The notes under the pieces are model-generated. The model did no database searches. It was not told the DNA's origin and worked only from the letters and a program-made list of their open reading frames with translations. Below are positions 18,213 through 28,472 of a stretch of DNA of 64,000 nt, one piece after another. The position numbers and the translations under genes are program-made. The DNA comes from Pseudidiomarina aquimaris (GTDB lineage Bacteria; Pseudomonadota; Gammaproteobacteria; Enterobacterales; Alteromonadaceae), in contig NZ_PIPT01000001.1 of the NCBI RefSeq assembly GCF_003987395.1, positions 496,001 through 560,000 of the forward strand, written 5' to 3'. Numbering within the stretch: position 1 is the first letter of the stretch; every line of letters starts with the position of its first letter.

Positions 18213-19387
18213 AGCATCTCCACTGCAACGGCGACGGCTTCACCACCACCGATACACAATGACGTGACACCACGCTGTTTGCCTTGACGTTTCAGGGCAT
18301 GCAGCAAAGTTACCAACAAACGCGCACCACTAGCACCAATCGGATGCCCTAAAGCGCAAGCGCCGCCGTGTACATTCACCTTAGCGTGATCAAGTTGCAT
18401 CTCTTGGATGGCTAGCATGGTCACCATGGCAAAGGCTTCATTGATTTCCCACAAGTCGACATCGTCTTTCTGCCAACCGACACGCTCCAACAACTTGGTC
18501 ATCGCGCCGATAGGCGCCACAGTAAACTCGGCCGGCGCTTGCGAATGGGTCGCATGGCCAAGTACTCGTGCTAACGGCTGAAGGCCACGCGCTTTAGCAT
18601 CACTTTCACGCATCAACACAAGTGCCGCCGCACCATCTGAAATTGAACTAGAGTTGGCTGCAGTAATGGTGCCGTCTTTGGCAAAAGCCGGACGTAAACC
18701 AGGAATTTTCTCTGGCATCGCTTTACCAGGTTGCTCATCGATACTGACCGTCACCTCGCCTTTGCGGGTGCTATAGGTCACGTTGACGATTTCATTGGCA
18801 AACGCACCTTCGGCAATCGCCTTTTGCGCACGATTTAACGATTCAATCGCAAACGCATCCATCGCTTCGCGATCAAGTTTGTAATCGTCTGCTGTGCCTT
18901 GCGCATAACAGCCCATCGCCTTACCTTCGTAGGCATCTTCCAAGCCATCCAGCATCATATGGTCGTAGATGGCATCATGCCCCATGCGGTAGCCCGCACG
19001 CGCTTTTTTCAGCAAATAAGGTGCGTTCGACATGCTTTCCATACCACCCGCAACCACCACGTCAGCCGAACCGACGTGCAGTAAATCATGCGCAAACATC
19101 ACCGCCTTCAAGCCCGAGCCACACACCTTGTTAATCGTGGTCGCACCGGCACTTTGCGGCAACTCAGCATACAAGCTGGCTTGGCGAGCAGGCGCTTGAC
19201 CAAGCCCCGCCGGCAGCACGTTACCCATAATGACTTCACTGACATCACTGGCCTGTAGACCACTCTCTGCCAATGCTGCTTTGATTGCTGTAGCACCTAG
19301 ATTTGGCGCATCTACAGCACTCAAGCTTCCTTGAAAACCACCCATTGGCGTGCGTTTCGCCGCCACAATCACCACAGAATCAGACAT
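18209..19387 (-). CDS. acetyl-CoA C-acyltransferase (thiolase), probable isoleucine-pathway enzyme
   Basis: A 392-residue thiolase that cleaves a 3-ketoacyl-CoA with CoA. The acyl-accepting cysteine is C89 in NKVCGSGLKAV; the NEAFAMV motif, the histidine in GGACALGHPIGASGARLL and the second cysteine in SLCIGGGEAVAV are all present. In other Alteromonadales the thiolase (IvdA) heads the isoleucine/valine operon; here it stands alone, divergent from liuR, and may cleave 2-methylacetoacetyl-CoA or acetoacetyl-CoA. ATG at 19387 chosen because the next upstream frame lacks conserved sequence and AGGAG lies six bases before it (minus strand). Confidence 0.9.
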   Translation of the reverse strand: MSDSVVIVAAKRTPMGGFQGSLSAVDAPNLGATAIKAALAESGLQASDVSEVIMGNVLPAGLGQAPARQASLYAELPQSAGATTINKVCGSGLKAVMFAHDLLHVGSADVVVAGGMESMSNAPYLLKKARAGYRMGHDAIYDHMMLDGLEDAYEGKAMGCYAQGTADDYKLDREAMDAFAIESLNRAQKAIAEGAFANEIVNVTYSTRKGEVTVSIDEQPGKAMPEKIPGLRPAFAKDGTITAANSSSISDGAAALVLMRESDAKARGLQPLARVLGHATHSQAPAEFTVAPIGAMTKLLERVGWQKDDVDLWEINEAFAMVTMLAIQEMQLDHAKVNVHGGACALGHPIGASGARLLVTLLHALKRQGKQRGVTSLCIGGGEAVAVAVEML

Positions 19388-19406
19388 AAAAACTCCTAAA
19401 CATAAA

Positions 19407-19530
19407 AGCGTTGCTTGATGTTCGCTATTTGCATGCTCACTGCGTTCGCTTTTCGTTGAAACAAAAATCAAAAACGCTCTAGGTTTAAATGGTTTAAACG
19501 AAGAACGAACAGCGAGGAACGAACAACGCT
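19407..19530 (-). repeat. dispersed heptamer-rich intergenic repeat, copy 1 (inverted, long)
   Basis: Copy in the thiolase/liuR gap, opposite in orientation to the copies near 57.5 kb. It holds TTCGCTATTTGCATGCTCAC and CTGCGTTCGCT, the complement of the AACGCAGTGAGCGTGCGAAT segment seen at 57539-57560, a GTTTAAAC centre at 19492-19499, and a terminal GAACGAACAGCG run. It lies between the LiuR-type box and the thiolase start, so it would be in the thiolase mRNA leader if transcription begins at that box. Confidence 0.6.
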
Positions 19531-19544
19531 CTGCGCTTTTAACC

Positions 19545-19560
19545 TTTACGTTAACGTCAA
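19545..19560. promoter_or_regulatory. probable LiuR operator
   Basis: TTTACGTTAACGTCAA is a 16-base palindrome with one mismatched pair, resembling the TTACG-n-CGTAA type of MerR-family LiuR boxes described in Shewanella and relatives. It lies 46 bases upstream of the liuR start and 158 bases upstream of the divergent thiolase gene, so it could control both. Assignment is from pattern and location; no binding data can be inferred. Confidence 0.7.
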
Positions 19561-19605
19561 CTTGATTTAAGCTTAACGCTCTACCACTACCGAATGCAAG
19601 CAAAA

Positions 19606-20025
19606 ATGAACGATACCACCACCTACAGCATCGGCGAATTGGCACGGGAATTTGACATTACCACCCGTAGCATTCGCTTCTACGAAGATCAGGGCCTACT
19701 GACACCGAGTCGGCAGGGACAAACGCGCCTGTACACCAATAAAGACCGCGTGCGCTTGAAGCTCATCTTGCGTGGCAAGCGCCTGGGTTTTTCACTTGCC
19801 GAAACCAAGCGCTTGTTTGATCTGTATGACATGGAAAACAGTAGTGCTCGACAGTTACAAACCATCTTTGAGCTGATTGATGAGAAGCGTGCTTCGCTAC
19901 ATCAACAGCTGGAAGACATCAAAGTTATTTTAGTGGAGCTGGGCAACCTCGAAGAGCGTTGTCGTGATGAGTTAAACGAGTTGCAAAACGCCGCAGCCCA
20001 ACCAGCCAAAGTTAGCCAGGAGTAG
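19606..20025 (+). CDS. liuR: MerR-family regulator LiuR
   Basis: A 139-residue MerR-type regulator: the winged helix begins [20 protein letters not shown] with [20 protein letters not shown], and a coiled-coil effector tail of about 60 residues follows ([20 protein letters not shown]). It lacks the cysteines of metal-sensing MerR proteins. As first gene of the leucine operon with a LiuR-type box upstream it is most likely the autoregulating LiuR, which in other gammaproteobacteria represses liu and ivd genes. An ATG at 19594 is an alternative start. liuA follows two bases after the stop. Confidence 0.88.
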   Translation: MNDTTTYSIGELAREFDITTRSIRFYEDQGLLTPSRQGQTRLYTNKDRVRLKLILRGKRLGFSLAETKRLFDLYDMENSSARQLQTIFELIDEKRASLHQQLEDIKVILVELGNLEERCRDELNELQNAAAQPAKVSQE

Positions 20026-20027
20026 TT

Positions 20028-21197
20028 ATGATTAGCCAATTCAGTAGTTTAAATTTCGGTCTCGGTGAAACCGCAGATATGATTCGCGAGTCGGTGAACG
20101 CCTTTGCGCGTGATGAAATCGCCCCGCGCGCCACAGAAATTGATGAGAAAAATGAATTCCCTGCGGACTTATGGCAGAAATTTGGCGAGTTAGGCCTCTT
20201 GGGTATGACGGTACCGGAAGAATATGGTGGTTCTGGTCTGGGCTATCTTGAGCATGTCATCGCAATGGAAGAAATTAGCCGTGCCTCTGCCTCAGTCGGC
20301 TTGAGCTACGGTGCCCATTCGAATCTTTGCGTTAACCAGATCGCCCGTAACGGTAATGAAGAACAAAAACAAAAATACCTACCGAAGCTATGTTCTGGCG
20401 AGCATGTGGGTGCGTTGGCGATGAGTGAACCCAACGCCGGCTCAGATGTTGTGAGCATGAAATTGCGTGCGGAGCTGAAAGGCGACCATTACGTGCTCAA
20501 CGGCAATAAAATGTGGATCACCAATGGCCCTGACGCTGACGTGTTAGTTGTCTATGCGAAGACCAACCCTGAGAAAAACTCGCGCGGCATTACCGCCTTT
20601 ATTATCGAAAAAGACTTCCCAGGATTCCGCACTGCGCAAAAACTCGACAAATTAGGTATGCGCGGCTCAAACACTTGTGAGCTGGTATTTGAGGACTGCA
20701 AAGTTCCGGCAGAAAATATTCTTGGTGAACTCGACCGCGGCGTCGAAGTGTTAATGAGCGGCCTTGACTACGAGCGGGCCGTGCTAGCTGCAGGTCCACT
20801 TGGCATTATGCAGGCCTGTTTGGACGTGGTTGTGCCTTATATCCACGACCGTAAGCAATTTGGCCAAAGCATCGGTCAGTTCCAATTAATTCAAGGTAAA
20901 GTTGCCGACATGTACACGCGCACCAACGCGGCGCGTGCTTATGTGTATGCCGTAGCGCAAAGCTGTGACCGTGGCGAGACCACGCGAAAAGACGCGGCGG
21001 GTGCTATTTTGTACGCGGCGGAATTGGCGACCCAGTTGGCGCTTGACGCCATTCAGTTGCTTGGCGGAAACGGCTACATTAATGAATATCCAACCGGGCG
21101 CCTGCTACGTGATGCTAAACTCTACGAGATCGGCGCAGGTACTTCAGAAATCCGTCGTATGTTGATTGGTCGCGAACTTTTTAGCGAATCCGCTTAA
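20028..21197 (+). CDS. liuA: isovaleryl-CoA dehydrogenase LiuA
   Basis: Oxidises isovaleryl-CoA to 3-methylcrotonyl-CoA in leucine degradation, electrons going to ETF. The 389-residue flavoprotein has [20 protein letters not shown] near residues 125-145 and the second signature [20 protein letters not shown]. The catalytic base of isovaleryl-CoA dehydrogenases is a glutamate in the [14 protein letters not shown] segment near residue 247, present here, while the medium-chain position near the C-terminus reads GAGTSEIRR, as expected for this subgroup. Confidence 0.95.
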   Translation: MISQFSSLNFGLGETADMIRESVNAFARDEIAPRATEIDEKNEFPADLWQKFGELGLLGMTVPEEYGGSGLGYLEHVIAMEEISRASASVGLSYGAHSNLCVNQIARNGNEEQKQKYLPKLCSGEHVGALAMSEPNAGSDVVSMKLRAELKGDHYVLNGNKMWITNGPDADVLVVYAKTNPEKNSRGITAFIIEKDFPGFRTAQKLDKLGMRGSNTCELVFEDCKVPAENILGELDRGVEVLMSGLDYERAVLAAGPLGIMQACLDVVVPYIHDRKQFGQSIGQFQLIQGKVADMYTRTNAARAYVYAVAQSCDRGETTRKDAAGAILYAAELATQLALDAIQLLGGNGYINEYPTGRLLRDAKLYEIGAGTSEIRRMLIGRELFSESA

Positions 21198-21211
21198 GCA
21201 GGAGCTTTATT

Positions 21212-22819
21212 GTGACGGTATTATCCAGTTCAATTAATCCAAAAGACGAAACCTTTCTTGCCAATGCCAAAGCCATGCAAGAAGTCGTCGATGATCTTTA
21301 TCAGAAGGTCGACCTGATCAAGCAAGGCGGCGGACCGAAATATCAAGAACGCCACCTTGCCCGCGGCAAGCTGCTCGCACGCCAGCGCATCGAAAAGCTG
21401 CTCGATAGCGGTTCTCCGTTTCTCGAAGTCGGTCAGTTTGCGGCCTGGGAATGTTATGACGATAGCGTCCCTGCCGCAGGCGTTGTGGCCGGTATCGGTA
21501 CAGTGGAAGGCGTGCAGTGCATGATCGTCGCCAATGATGCGACGGTCAAAGGCGGCACCTACTACCCGCTTACCGTGAAGAAACATTTGCGCGCGCAAGA
21601 GATTGCCGAGCGTTGCCACCTACCGTGTATCTATTTAGTAGATTCCGGTGGTGCGTTTTTACCGCGCCAAGACGAAGTTTTCCCAGACCGTGATCACTTT
21701 GGTCGGATCTTCTTTAACCAGGCCAACATGTCAGCCAAAGGTATTCCACAGATTGCCGTCGTTATGGGACTCTGTACCGCTGGTGGTGCCTATGTGCCAG
21801 CCATGGCGGATGAGAGTATCATCGTTAAAGAGCAAGGTACGATTTTCCTCGCTGGCCCGCCGTTAGTTAAAGCGGCGACCGGTGAAGAAGTCAGTGCTGA
21901 AGAACTCGGTGGTGCCGACGTTCACACCCGTGTTTCTGGCGTTGCCGATCATTATGCAATGAACGATGAGCATGCGTTAGCGCTGGCCCGCCGTTCAGTT
22001 GCCCGCTTGAACTATCAAGGCGCTAAGCCGCTCACCCCTGCAGAGGTCAAGCCACCGCGCTACGACGCGCAGGAGCTCTACGGCATCGTCGGCACCGATC
22101 TGCGTAAGCCTTACGATGTGCACGAAGTCATTGCCCGTATTGTCGATGACTCCGATTTTGACGAGTTCAAACAGAATTACGGCAACACCTTGGTTACTGG
22201 TTTCGCGCGTATTCATGGCTATCCGGTTGGGATTGTTGCTAATAACGGCATTCTCTTTTCGGAATCGGCCCAAAAAGGCGCGCACTTCATTGAGCTGTGC
22301 GCACAACGTAATATTCCGTTGGTATTCTTGCAAAACATCACTGGCTTCATGGTCGGCAAGAAGTATGAAGCGGAAGGTATCGCCAAGCACGGGGCGAAAA
22401 TGGTGACCGCGGTAAGTTGCGCCCAAGTGCCGAAGTTTACTGTCCTGATTGGCGGTAGCTACGGTGCTGGTAACTACGGCATGTGCGGTCGTGCCTACGA
22501 CCCTACTCTTATGTTCATGTGGCCTAATGCCCGTATCTCGGTGATGGGCGGCGAACAGGCAGCCGGCGTTATGGCACAAGTGACCAAAGACAACATGGCG
22601 CGCAAAGGCGAGAAAATGTCCGCCGCAGCCGAGAAAAAACTTAAGCAGCCGATTGTCGAGCAGTACGAAAAGCAAGGCCATCCCTACTACGCTTCAGCAC
22701 GCCTCTGGGACGATGGCATTATTGACCCTGCACAAACTCGTACGGTACTGGGCTTGAGCCTCGCTGCCGCGAATAATGCACCGATCACCGAAACGAAATT
22801 CGGTGTGTTCCGCATGTAA
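21212..22819 (+). CDS. liuB: 3-methylcrotonyl-CoA carboxylase beta subunit LiuB
   Basis: Carboxyltransferase subunit: moves CO2 from carboxybiotin on LiuD to 3-methylcrotonyl-CoA, giving 3-methylglutaconyl-CoA. The 535-residue protein has two crotonase-like halves, with [20 protein letters not shown] in the N-terminal half and [20 protein letters not shown] plus [17 protein letters not shown] in the C-terminal half. The start codon is GTG, preceded by AGGAG seven bases upstream. It is third in the liu operon. Confidence 0.96.
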   Translation: MTVLSSSINPKDETFLANAKAMQEVVDDLYQKVDLIKQGGGPKYQERHLARGKLLARQRIEKLLDSGSPFLEVGQFAAWECYDDSVPAAGVVAGIGTVEGVQCMIVANDATVKGGTYYPLTVKKHLRAQEIAERCHLPCIYLVDSGGAFLPRQDEVFPDRDHFGRIFFNQANMSAKGIPQIAVVMGLCTAGGAYVPAMADESIIVKEQGTIFLAGPPLVKAATGEEVSAEELGGADVHTRVSGVADHYAMNDEHALALARRSVARLNYQGAKPLTPAEVKPPRYDAQELYGIVGTDLRKPYDVHEVIARIVDDSDFDEFKQNYGNTLVTGFARIHGYPVGIVANNGILFSESAQKGAHFIELCAQRNIPLVFLQNITGFMVGKKYEAEGIAKHGAKMVTAVSCAQVPKFTVLIGGSYGAGNYGMCGRAYDPTLMFMWPNARISVMGGEQAAGVMAQVTKDNMARKGEKMSAAAEKKLKQPIVEQYEKQGHPYYASARLWDDGIIDPAQTRTVLGLSLAAANNAPITETKFGVFRM

Positions 22820-22830
22820 TAGGAGGGCTT

Positions 22831-23619
22831 ATGAATTATCAGTACATTACGCTTGCTATTACCCACGGCGTCGCCACCCTAACGTTAAATCGGCCTGAGG
22901 TGCATAACGCCTTTGACGATGTCATGATTGCCGAGCTTATCGATGCTCTGCAACAGGTTGAACAAGATGAGCAGGCGCGACTCTTGGTGTTGCGCTCCAA
23001 CGGGCGCAATTTCTCCGCCGGTGCCGATTTAGCTTGGATGCGCTCGATGGCCGACAAAAACTATGACGAAAATATCGCCGACGCCAACGAGCTCGCACGT
23101 CTAATGGCCAACCTCGACGCGCTCAGCAAACCCACTATCGCGGTCGTACAAGGTGCAGCCTTTGGTGGTGCTGTAGGTCTCGCTGCGTGTAGCGATATCG
23201 TGCTCGCCGAAGAGCGCAGTAGTTTTTGCCTAAGCGAAGTCAAAATTGGGCTAATCCCAGCAGTCATTAGTCCCTATGTCATGCGCGCCATTGGCACGCG
23301 CCAATCGCGCCGTTATATGCTTACTGCCGAACGTTTCAGTGCCGCGCAAGCCCAACAAATGGGGTTGGTTCATAGCATTGTCGAAGATTTCGATACCGCG
23401 CTGGCGGAACTCACTGAAACTTTTCTAGCCAACAGCCCAGCCGCTGTCAGCGCCTGCAAAAAGCTGATTGCTGACATCGATCAACAGCCAATTGCCGCCG
23501 AAAGCCAGCGCTTAACGATTGAGCGCATTGCTGAGATCCGTGTCTCAGCAGAGGGCCAAGAAGGCTTAACCGCCTTCCTTGAGAAACGCAGTCCGAACTG
23601 GAAAAAGGATCCGCAATGA
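22831..23619 (+). CDS. liuC: 3-methylglutaconyl-CoA hydratase LiuC
   Basis: A 262-residue crotonase-family hydratase that adds water to 3-methylglutaconyl-CoA to form HMG-CoA. SNGRNFSAGADLAWMRSMAD and VVQGAAFGGAVGLAACSDIV form the oxyanion hole; the catalytic acids lie in FCLSEVKIGLIPAVISPYV. The ADLAWM variant is typical of LiuC. Its stop overlaps the liuD start by four bases. As the only crotonase-type hydratase in the window it might also serve methacrylyl-CoA, though that is speculation. Confidence 0.93.
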   Translation: MNYQYITLAITHGVATLTLNRPEVHNAFDDVMIAELIDALQQVEQDEQARLLVLRSNGRNFSAGADLAWMRSMADKNYDENIADANELARLMANLDALSKPTIAVVQGAAFGGAVGLAACSDIVLAEERSSFCLSEVKIGLIPAVISPYVMRAIGTRQSRRYMLTAERFSAAQAQQMGLVHSIVEDFDTALAELTETFLANSPAAVSACKKLIADIDQQPIAAESQRLTIERIAEIRVSAEGQEGLTAFLEKRSPNWKKDPQ

Positions 23620-25586
23620 TCAACAAATTGCTAATCGCCAACCGTGGTGAAATTGCTTGTCGTATCATCCGCACAGCGCGCGCAATGGGCATCACGACCG
23701 TTGCTGTTTATTCAGCAGCGGACCGCCATGCACAACATGTGCAACAGGCCGACGAGAGTATTTTTATAGGCCCGGCAGCTAGCGCCGAAAGCTATTTGGT
23801 GATTGATAAGATCATCAACGCGGCAAAACAAACTGGTGCCGATGCCATTCACCCTGGCTATGGCTTTTTGTCAGAAAATGAAACCTTCGCAGATGCTTGT
23901 GCCGCCAACAACATTATCTTTGTTGGCCCGCCGACCAGTGCGATTGCTGCCATGGGCTCAAAGAGTGCCGCCAAATCCATCATGAGCGAAGCCGATGTAC
24001 CTTTGGTCCCTGGTTATCATGGCAATGAGCAAAGCGTTAAAAAGCTGAAAGACGAAGCCGATGCTATTGGTTATCCGGTGCTACTCAAAGCAGCTTACGG
24101 TGGTGGCGGTAAAGGGATGCGTGTCGTCGAAAAAGCGCAAGATTTCGATGAAGCATTGCAGTCGGCCAAACGTGAAGCAAAAGCCTCATTTGGCAACGAT
24201 AAAATGTTGGTGGAAAAGTTTATCACCCGCCCGCGTCACGTTGAGATCCAAGTGTTCTGTGACGAGCACGGTAACGCCGTCTATCTTGCCGAACGTGATT
24301 GCTCGGTGCAGCGTCGTCACCAAAAAGTGATTGAAGAAGCGCCGGCCCCTGCCCTCAGTGAACGCACTCGGAAAGCCATGGGTGAAGCCGCCGTGCGTGC
24401 TGCCCAGGCGATTGATTATGTGGGTGCGGGCACAGTGGAGTTCTTGCTCGACACCGACAACAGTTTCTACTTTATGGAAATGAACACGCGGCTTCAAGTT
24501 GAGCACCCCGTCACCGAGATGGTGACCGGTCAGGACCTGGTTGAATGGCAGTTACGGGTCGCCAGCGGCGAAACCTTGCCACTTGCGCAAGACCAGATCA
24601 CCCTGCACGGACATGCCTTTGAAGCACGTATTTATGCCGAAGACCCGGCCAATGACTTTCTTCCGAGTACCGGCGTTTTGCATCATTTACGCACACCAGC
24701 AGACTCTGCCTTTGTCCGCATCGACAGTGGCGTAGTTGAAGGTGACGAAGTCAGTGCCTTCTATGACCCGATGATTGCGAAGCTGGTGGTCTGGGGCGAA
24801 GACCGCACGATTGCGTTACGCCGTTTGTTGCAAGCTTTGGACGATTACCGTATTGCCGGGGTTCGCACGAATATTGATTTTCTGCGTGCTATTGCTCGCC
24901 ACAAAGATTTCCAACGGGCTGAATTAACCACGCGCTTTATCGAAAAGCACCACGATGCCCTCTTCCAGCAGCCTGCAGCACAGGTGATTGAGGATTATGC
25001 AGTGTTGGCTACACTGGCAGAAAACTTGATTGAGCAAAGCTCAGCAGCAGATGTGTGGCGTCATGCACGAAATTTCCGCCTGAATCAGCCGGCACAATTT
25101 GGCCTCCAGCTCCAGCATAATGACGAAGATTATGCGGTTACGCTCACCGCTACGGCGAGCGGTTGGCAAAGCAACTACAATGACAGTTGTTGGCAAGCGG
25201 AGTTGCACGGCGATGAACTGCAAGTTAGTAAAGACGGCCATCGCTACAGTGTTTATGTAATGCACACTGAACACGACATCACGGTCTTCTCGAGTGAGCT
25301 TAGCGTGCGCTTTGCCCGCCACTTAGTCGCAGATACCTTGGTACAAGATAGCGCTGCCGGTTCCATGAATGCGCCGATGAACGGCACCATTGTCGAGGTC
25401 TTGGTGCAGCCAGGGGATACCGTGGCAGCCGAGCAAGCGGTGGTGATTATGGAAGCAATGAAAATGGAATACACCATTCGTGCCAGCCATGCCGGCGAAG
25501 TCGAACAAGTGTTCTACGCAGCCGGTGACTTGGTTAGCGATGGTGCCGAGTTAGTCAGTATCAAAGCAGACGAGTCCGACGCATGA
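23616..25586 (+). CDS. liuD: 3-methylcrotonyl-CoA carboxylase alpha (biotin) subunit LiuD
   Basis: Biotin carboxylase plus biotin carrier subunit, 656 residues. Residues 1-450 are the biotin carboxylase: [20 protein letters not shown] at the start, the ATP-grasp glycine loop [14 protein letters not shown], and [19 protein letters not shown] linker domain follows and the biotinyl domain lies at the end with MEAMKME, where K616 is the predicted biotinylation site. It works in a complex with LiuB. Overlaps liuC and liuE by four bases on each side. Confidence 0.96.
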   Translation: MINKLLIANRGEIACRIIRTARAMGITTVAVYSAADRHAQHVQQADESIFIGPAASAESYLVIDKIINAAKQTGADAIHPGYGFLSENETFADACAANNIIFVGPPTSAIAAMGSKSAAKSIMSEADVPLVPGYHGNEQSVKKLKDEADAIGYPVLLKAAYGGGGKGMRVVEKAQDFDEALQSAKREAKASFGNDKMLVEKFITRPRHVEIQVFCDEHGNAVYLAERDCSVQRRHQKVIEEAPAPALSERTRKAMGEAAVRAAQAIDYVGAGTVEFLLDTDNSFYFMEMNTRLQVEHPVTEMVTGQDLVEWQLRVASGETLPLAQDQITLHGHAFEARIYAEDPANDFLPSTGVLHHLRTPADSAFVRIDSGVVEGDEVSAFYDPMIAKLVVWGEDRTIALRRLLQALDDYRIAGVRTNIDFLRAIARHKDFQRAELTTRFIEKHHDALFQQPAAQVIEDYAVLATLAENLIEQSSAADVWRHARNFRLNQPAQFGLQLQHNDEDYAVTLTATASGWQSNYNDSCWQAELHGDELQVSKDGHRYSVYVMHTEHDITVFSSELSVRFARHLVADTLVQDSAAGSMNAPMNGTIVEVLVQPGDTVAAEQAVVIMEAMKMEYTIRASHAGEVEQVFYAAGDLVSDGAELVSIKADESDA

Positions 25587-26497
25587 GCCAAGATCTAACA
25601 GCTCCAGACATTAAAATCGTTGAGGTGGGTCCACGCGATGGCTTGCAGAATGAGCAGGCCGTCACCACTGCCGCCAAAATCCAGTTAGTCGATAACCTCG
25701 CACGAGCAGGCGTTGGCTACATCGAAACGGGATCTTTCGTCAGTCCGAAGTGGGTCCCGCAAATGGCAGATAGCAGCGAAGTGTTTGCTGGAATCGAGCG
25801 CCATGCCGGGGTAACCTATGCGGCTCTGACACCCAATTTGAAAGGCTTTGAAGCTGCGCTAGCCGCGGGTGCTGACGAAGTCGCCATCTTTGGTGCTGCC
25901 TCCGAAGGCTTCAGCCAAAAGAACATCAATTGCAGTATTGCCGAGAGCCTCGAGCGCTTCGCCCCAGTACTCGAAGCGGCAAGCCAAGCAAACCTCAAGG
26001 TCCGTGGCTATGTCAGCTGCGTCTTAGGCTGTCCGTATGACGGCGAGATCGCGCCCGAACAGGTTGCTTGGGTGGCCGAGAAGCTCTATCAAATGGGCTG
26101 CTATGAAGTGTCCTTGGGCGACACTATCGGTGTCGGTACGCCAAGTAAAGCGCAGCGCATGCTCGAGGCGGTCGCCAGCAAAGTTCCGATGGAAAAGCTC
26201 GCCCTGCACTTCCACAACACCTATGGCCAAGCACTCGCAAATATCGCCAGCTGCTTACCATTGGGCGTGCGCACTATCGATAGCGCGGTGGCCGGTTTAG
26301 GCGGCTGTCCTTACGCAAAAGGTGCGAGTGGTAACGTCGCCAGTGAAGATGTCATTTATATGCTGCATGGTATGGGCTTTAATACCGGTATCGACTTAGC
26401 AAAACTCATCGCCGCTGGGCAAGACATTTGCGACGCTTTAGGGCAACAACCCCGTTCTAATGTCGCCTTAGCGGAAATCGCAAAACACACAAATTAA
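25583..26497 (+). CDS. liuE: hydroxymethylglutaryl-CoA lyase LiuE
   Basis: Cleaves HMG-CoA to acetyl-CoA and acetoacetate, the last step of leucine breakdown. The 304-residue TIM barrel starts with [15 protein letters not shown] (metal and substrate site), has [11 protein letters not shown] and [13 protein letters not shown] (metal-binding histidines), and the active-site loop [20 protein letters not shown] with the catalytic cysteine. All expected residues are present. Confidence 0.96.
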   Translation: MSQDLTAPDIKIVEVGPRDGLQNEQAVTTAAKIQLVDNLARAGVGYIETGSFVSPKWVPQMADSSEVFAGIERHAGVTYAALTPNLKGFEAALAAGADEVAIFGAASEGFSQKNINCSIAESLERFAPVLEAASQANLKVRGYVSCVLGCPYDGEIAPEQVAWVAEKLYQMGCYEVSLGDTIGVGTPSKAQRMLEAVASKVPMEKLALHFHNTYGQALANIASCLPLGVRTIDSAVAGLGGCPYAKGASGNVASEDVIYMLHGMGFNTGIDLAKLIAAGQDICDALGQQPRSNVALAEIAKHTN

Positions 26498-26514
26498 TTA
26501 TTGGGGGCCAGATA

Positions 26515-28464
26515 ATGACAACGAAAATGCTGTGGCAACCTTCAGCGGATACCATTGCCAATGCCCGCATGACACATTTTATGCAGTGCTTGAATCAAGA
26601 CAAAGATTTAGCGCTTGCTAACTATCACGACCTCCATTCGTGGTCTGTGCAACACAGTGCTGACTTTTGGCGTTATGCTTGGGACTACCTCGGTGTTATC
26701 GGCAAACCAGGTTCGCAGGTAGTCGCCGACCAAGACAAGTTACCGGGTGCTCAGTGGTTCCCTGAAGCCACGCTGAATTTCGCGGAAAACCTCATGCGTT
26801 ATAACGACGAGCGCATTGCTTTAGTGTTCCGCGGAGAAAATGGCACGCGCCAAGCATTGAGTTACCAAGAGTTACATCGCCAAGTCGCGCTCGTTGCGGC
26901 GCATCTGCGCAAATTAGGTGTAACGAAAGGTGATCGCGTTGCGGCAATGATGCCGAATTGCTGCGAAACCATTATTGCCATGCTTGCCACCACCAGCTTG
27001 GGTGCCATCTGGTCGTCTTGTTCGCCTGACTTCGGGGTGCAAGGTGTCCTCGACCGCTTCGGTCAAATTGAACCGAAAGTTTTGCTGACCGTTGACGGTT
27101 ACTTCTACAACGGCAAAACGCTCGATATTAGTGAGAAAACCAAAGCTATCAGAGCACAGTTGCCCACGCTAGAACACACGATTTTCGTTGCATTTGCGGA
27201 ACTGGAACAGTCACTTCCTGAGGCAAGTGCCGATTGGCATTCGATTGTGGCTGCGCATCATGAAGTGCCCGAATTAACTTTTGTGCAGACCGATTTTAAT
27301 CATCCGCTGTATATCATGTTCAGCTCAGGCACCACAGGTGTCCCCAAATGTATCGTCCATGGTGCGGGTGGAACGCTACTCCAACATCTAAAAGAACATG
27401 CCTTACACACCGATTTGAAACGCGACGATGTGTTCTTTTATTTCACTACTTGCGGCTGGATGATGTGGAACTGGCTGGTTTCTGGCCTCGCACAAGGTGC
27501 AACCCTCGTGCTGTTTGATGGCTCCCCGTTTTATCCAGCACCGAGTGTACTTTGGGATATTGCTGATCAAGAAGCGATCAGTGTATTTGGTACCAGCGCG
27601 AAATACCTCTCAGCGCTTGAAAAAGCGGAGTGTAAGCCGGGTAAGAGTCATCAACTCGACGATCTTCGCGCCATTTTGACCACTGGCTCAGTGCTGGCAC
27701 CGGAAAGCTTCGACTATGTCTACCGTGACATTAAGACAGATATTTGTTTGTCATCGATCTCCGGCGGTACCGACATTGTTTCTTGTTTTGCCTTAGGCTG
27801 CCCTATCCTGCCCGTTTATCGCGGTGAGCTGCAATGCAGAGGGCTTGGGCTCGATGTACAAATCTTCAATGAAGCCGGTGAGGCCGTACGCAACCAAAAA
27901 GGCGAACTCGTCTGCCGCAATAGCTTTCCCTGCATGCCTATTGGGTTTTGGCATGACGAAAGTGGTGAACGTTACTTTAACGCCTATTTCGCGCGCTTTG
28001 ATAACACTTGGGCGCACGGTGATTATGCCGAACTCACCGACCATGACGGGGTGATCATCTACGGACGTTCAGACGCAGTGCTCAATCCTGGCGGAGTGCG
28101 TATCGGTACGGCCGAGATCTATCGTCAGGTTGAGAAAATTGATGAGGTACTCGAGAGTATCGCTGTTGGCCAGCGCTGGCAGGATGACGAACGCGTTGTA
28201 CTTTTCGTACGCTTGCGTGAAGGACTTGAGCTAGACCAAGAGTTACAACAGCAAATTCGAACTATTATTCGCGCCAATGCAACGCCACGACATGTGCCTG
28301 CTGTCATCGCCCAAGTGCACGATATTCCGCGCACGATTAGTGGCAAGATCGTTGAGCTCGCCGTCCGTCAGGTGATTCACGGTGAACAGGTAAAAAACAC
28401 CGATGCTCTAGCAAACCCAGAAGCGCTGCAAGAATTCGCAGAGCGCCCTGAGCTGCAGGAGTAG
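26515..28464 (+). CDS. acetoacetyl-CoA synthetase
   Basis: A 649-residue AMP-forming acyl-CoA synthetase that activates acetoacetate to acetoacetyl-CoA. The P-loop-like motif MFSSGTTGVPKCIVHG is near residue 268 and GRSDAVLNPGGVRIGTAEIY carries the C-terminal hinge; ARHVP.. and ISGKIVELAVRQ hold the adenylation-domain lysine. Length, the WQPSADTIANARMTHFM beginning and location after HMG-CoA lyase all fit acetoacetyl- rather than acetyl-CoA synthetase. It recycles the acetoacetate made by LiuE, which a thiolase can then split. Confidence 0.92.
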   Translation: MTTKMLWQPSADTIANARMTHFMQCLNQDKDLALANYHDLHSWSVQHSADFWRYAWDYLGVIGKPGSQVVADQDKLPGAQWFPEATLNFAENLMRYNDERIALVFRGENGTRQALSYQELHRQVALVAAHLRKLGVTKGDRVAAMMPNCCETIIAMLATTSLGAIWSSCSPDFGVQGVLDRFGQIEPKVLLTVDGYFYNGKTLDISEKTKAIRAQLPTLEHTIFVAFAELEQSLPEASADWHSIVAAHHEVPELTFVQTDFNHPLYIMFSSGTTGVPKCIVHGAGGTLLQHLKEHALHTDLKRDDVFFYFTTCGWMMWNWLVSGLAQGATLVLFDGSPFYPAPSVLWDIADQEAISVFGTSAKYLSALEKAECKPGKSHQLDDLRAILTTGSVLAPESFDYVYRDIKTDICLSSISGGTDIVSCFALGCPILPVYRGELQCRGLGLDVQIFNEAGEAVRNQKGELVCRNSFPCMPIGFWHDESGERYFNAYFARFDNTWAHGDYAELTDHDGVIIYGRSDAVLNPGGVRIGTAEIYRQVEKIDEVLESIAVGQRWQDDERVVLFVRLREGLELDQELQQQIRTIIRANATPRHVPAVIAQVHDIPRTISGKIVELAVRQVIHGEQVKNTDALANPEALQEFAERPELQE

Positions 28465-28472
28465 CGAAGATA

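Noticed and set aside
18209-19645. Extended thiolase frame starting at 19645
   Set aside because: The additional 86 residues are translated repeat and LiuR-box DNA; the conserved thiolase start is at 19387.
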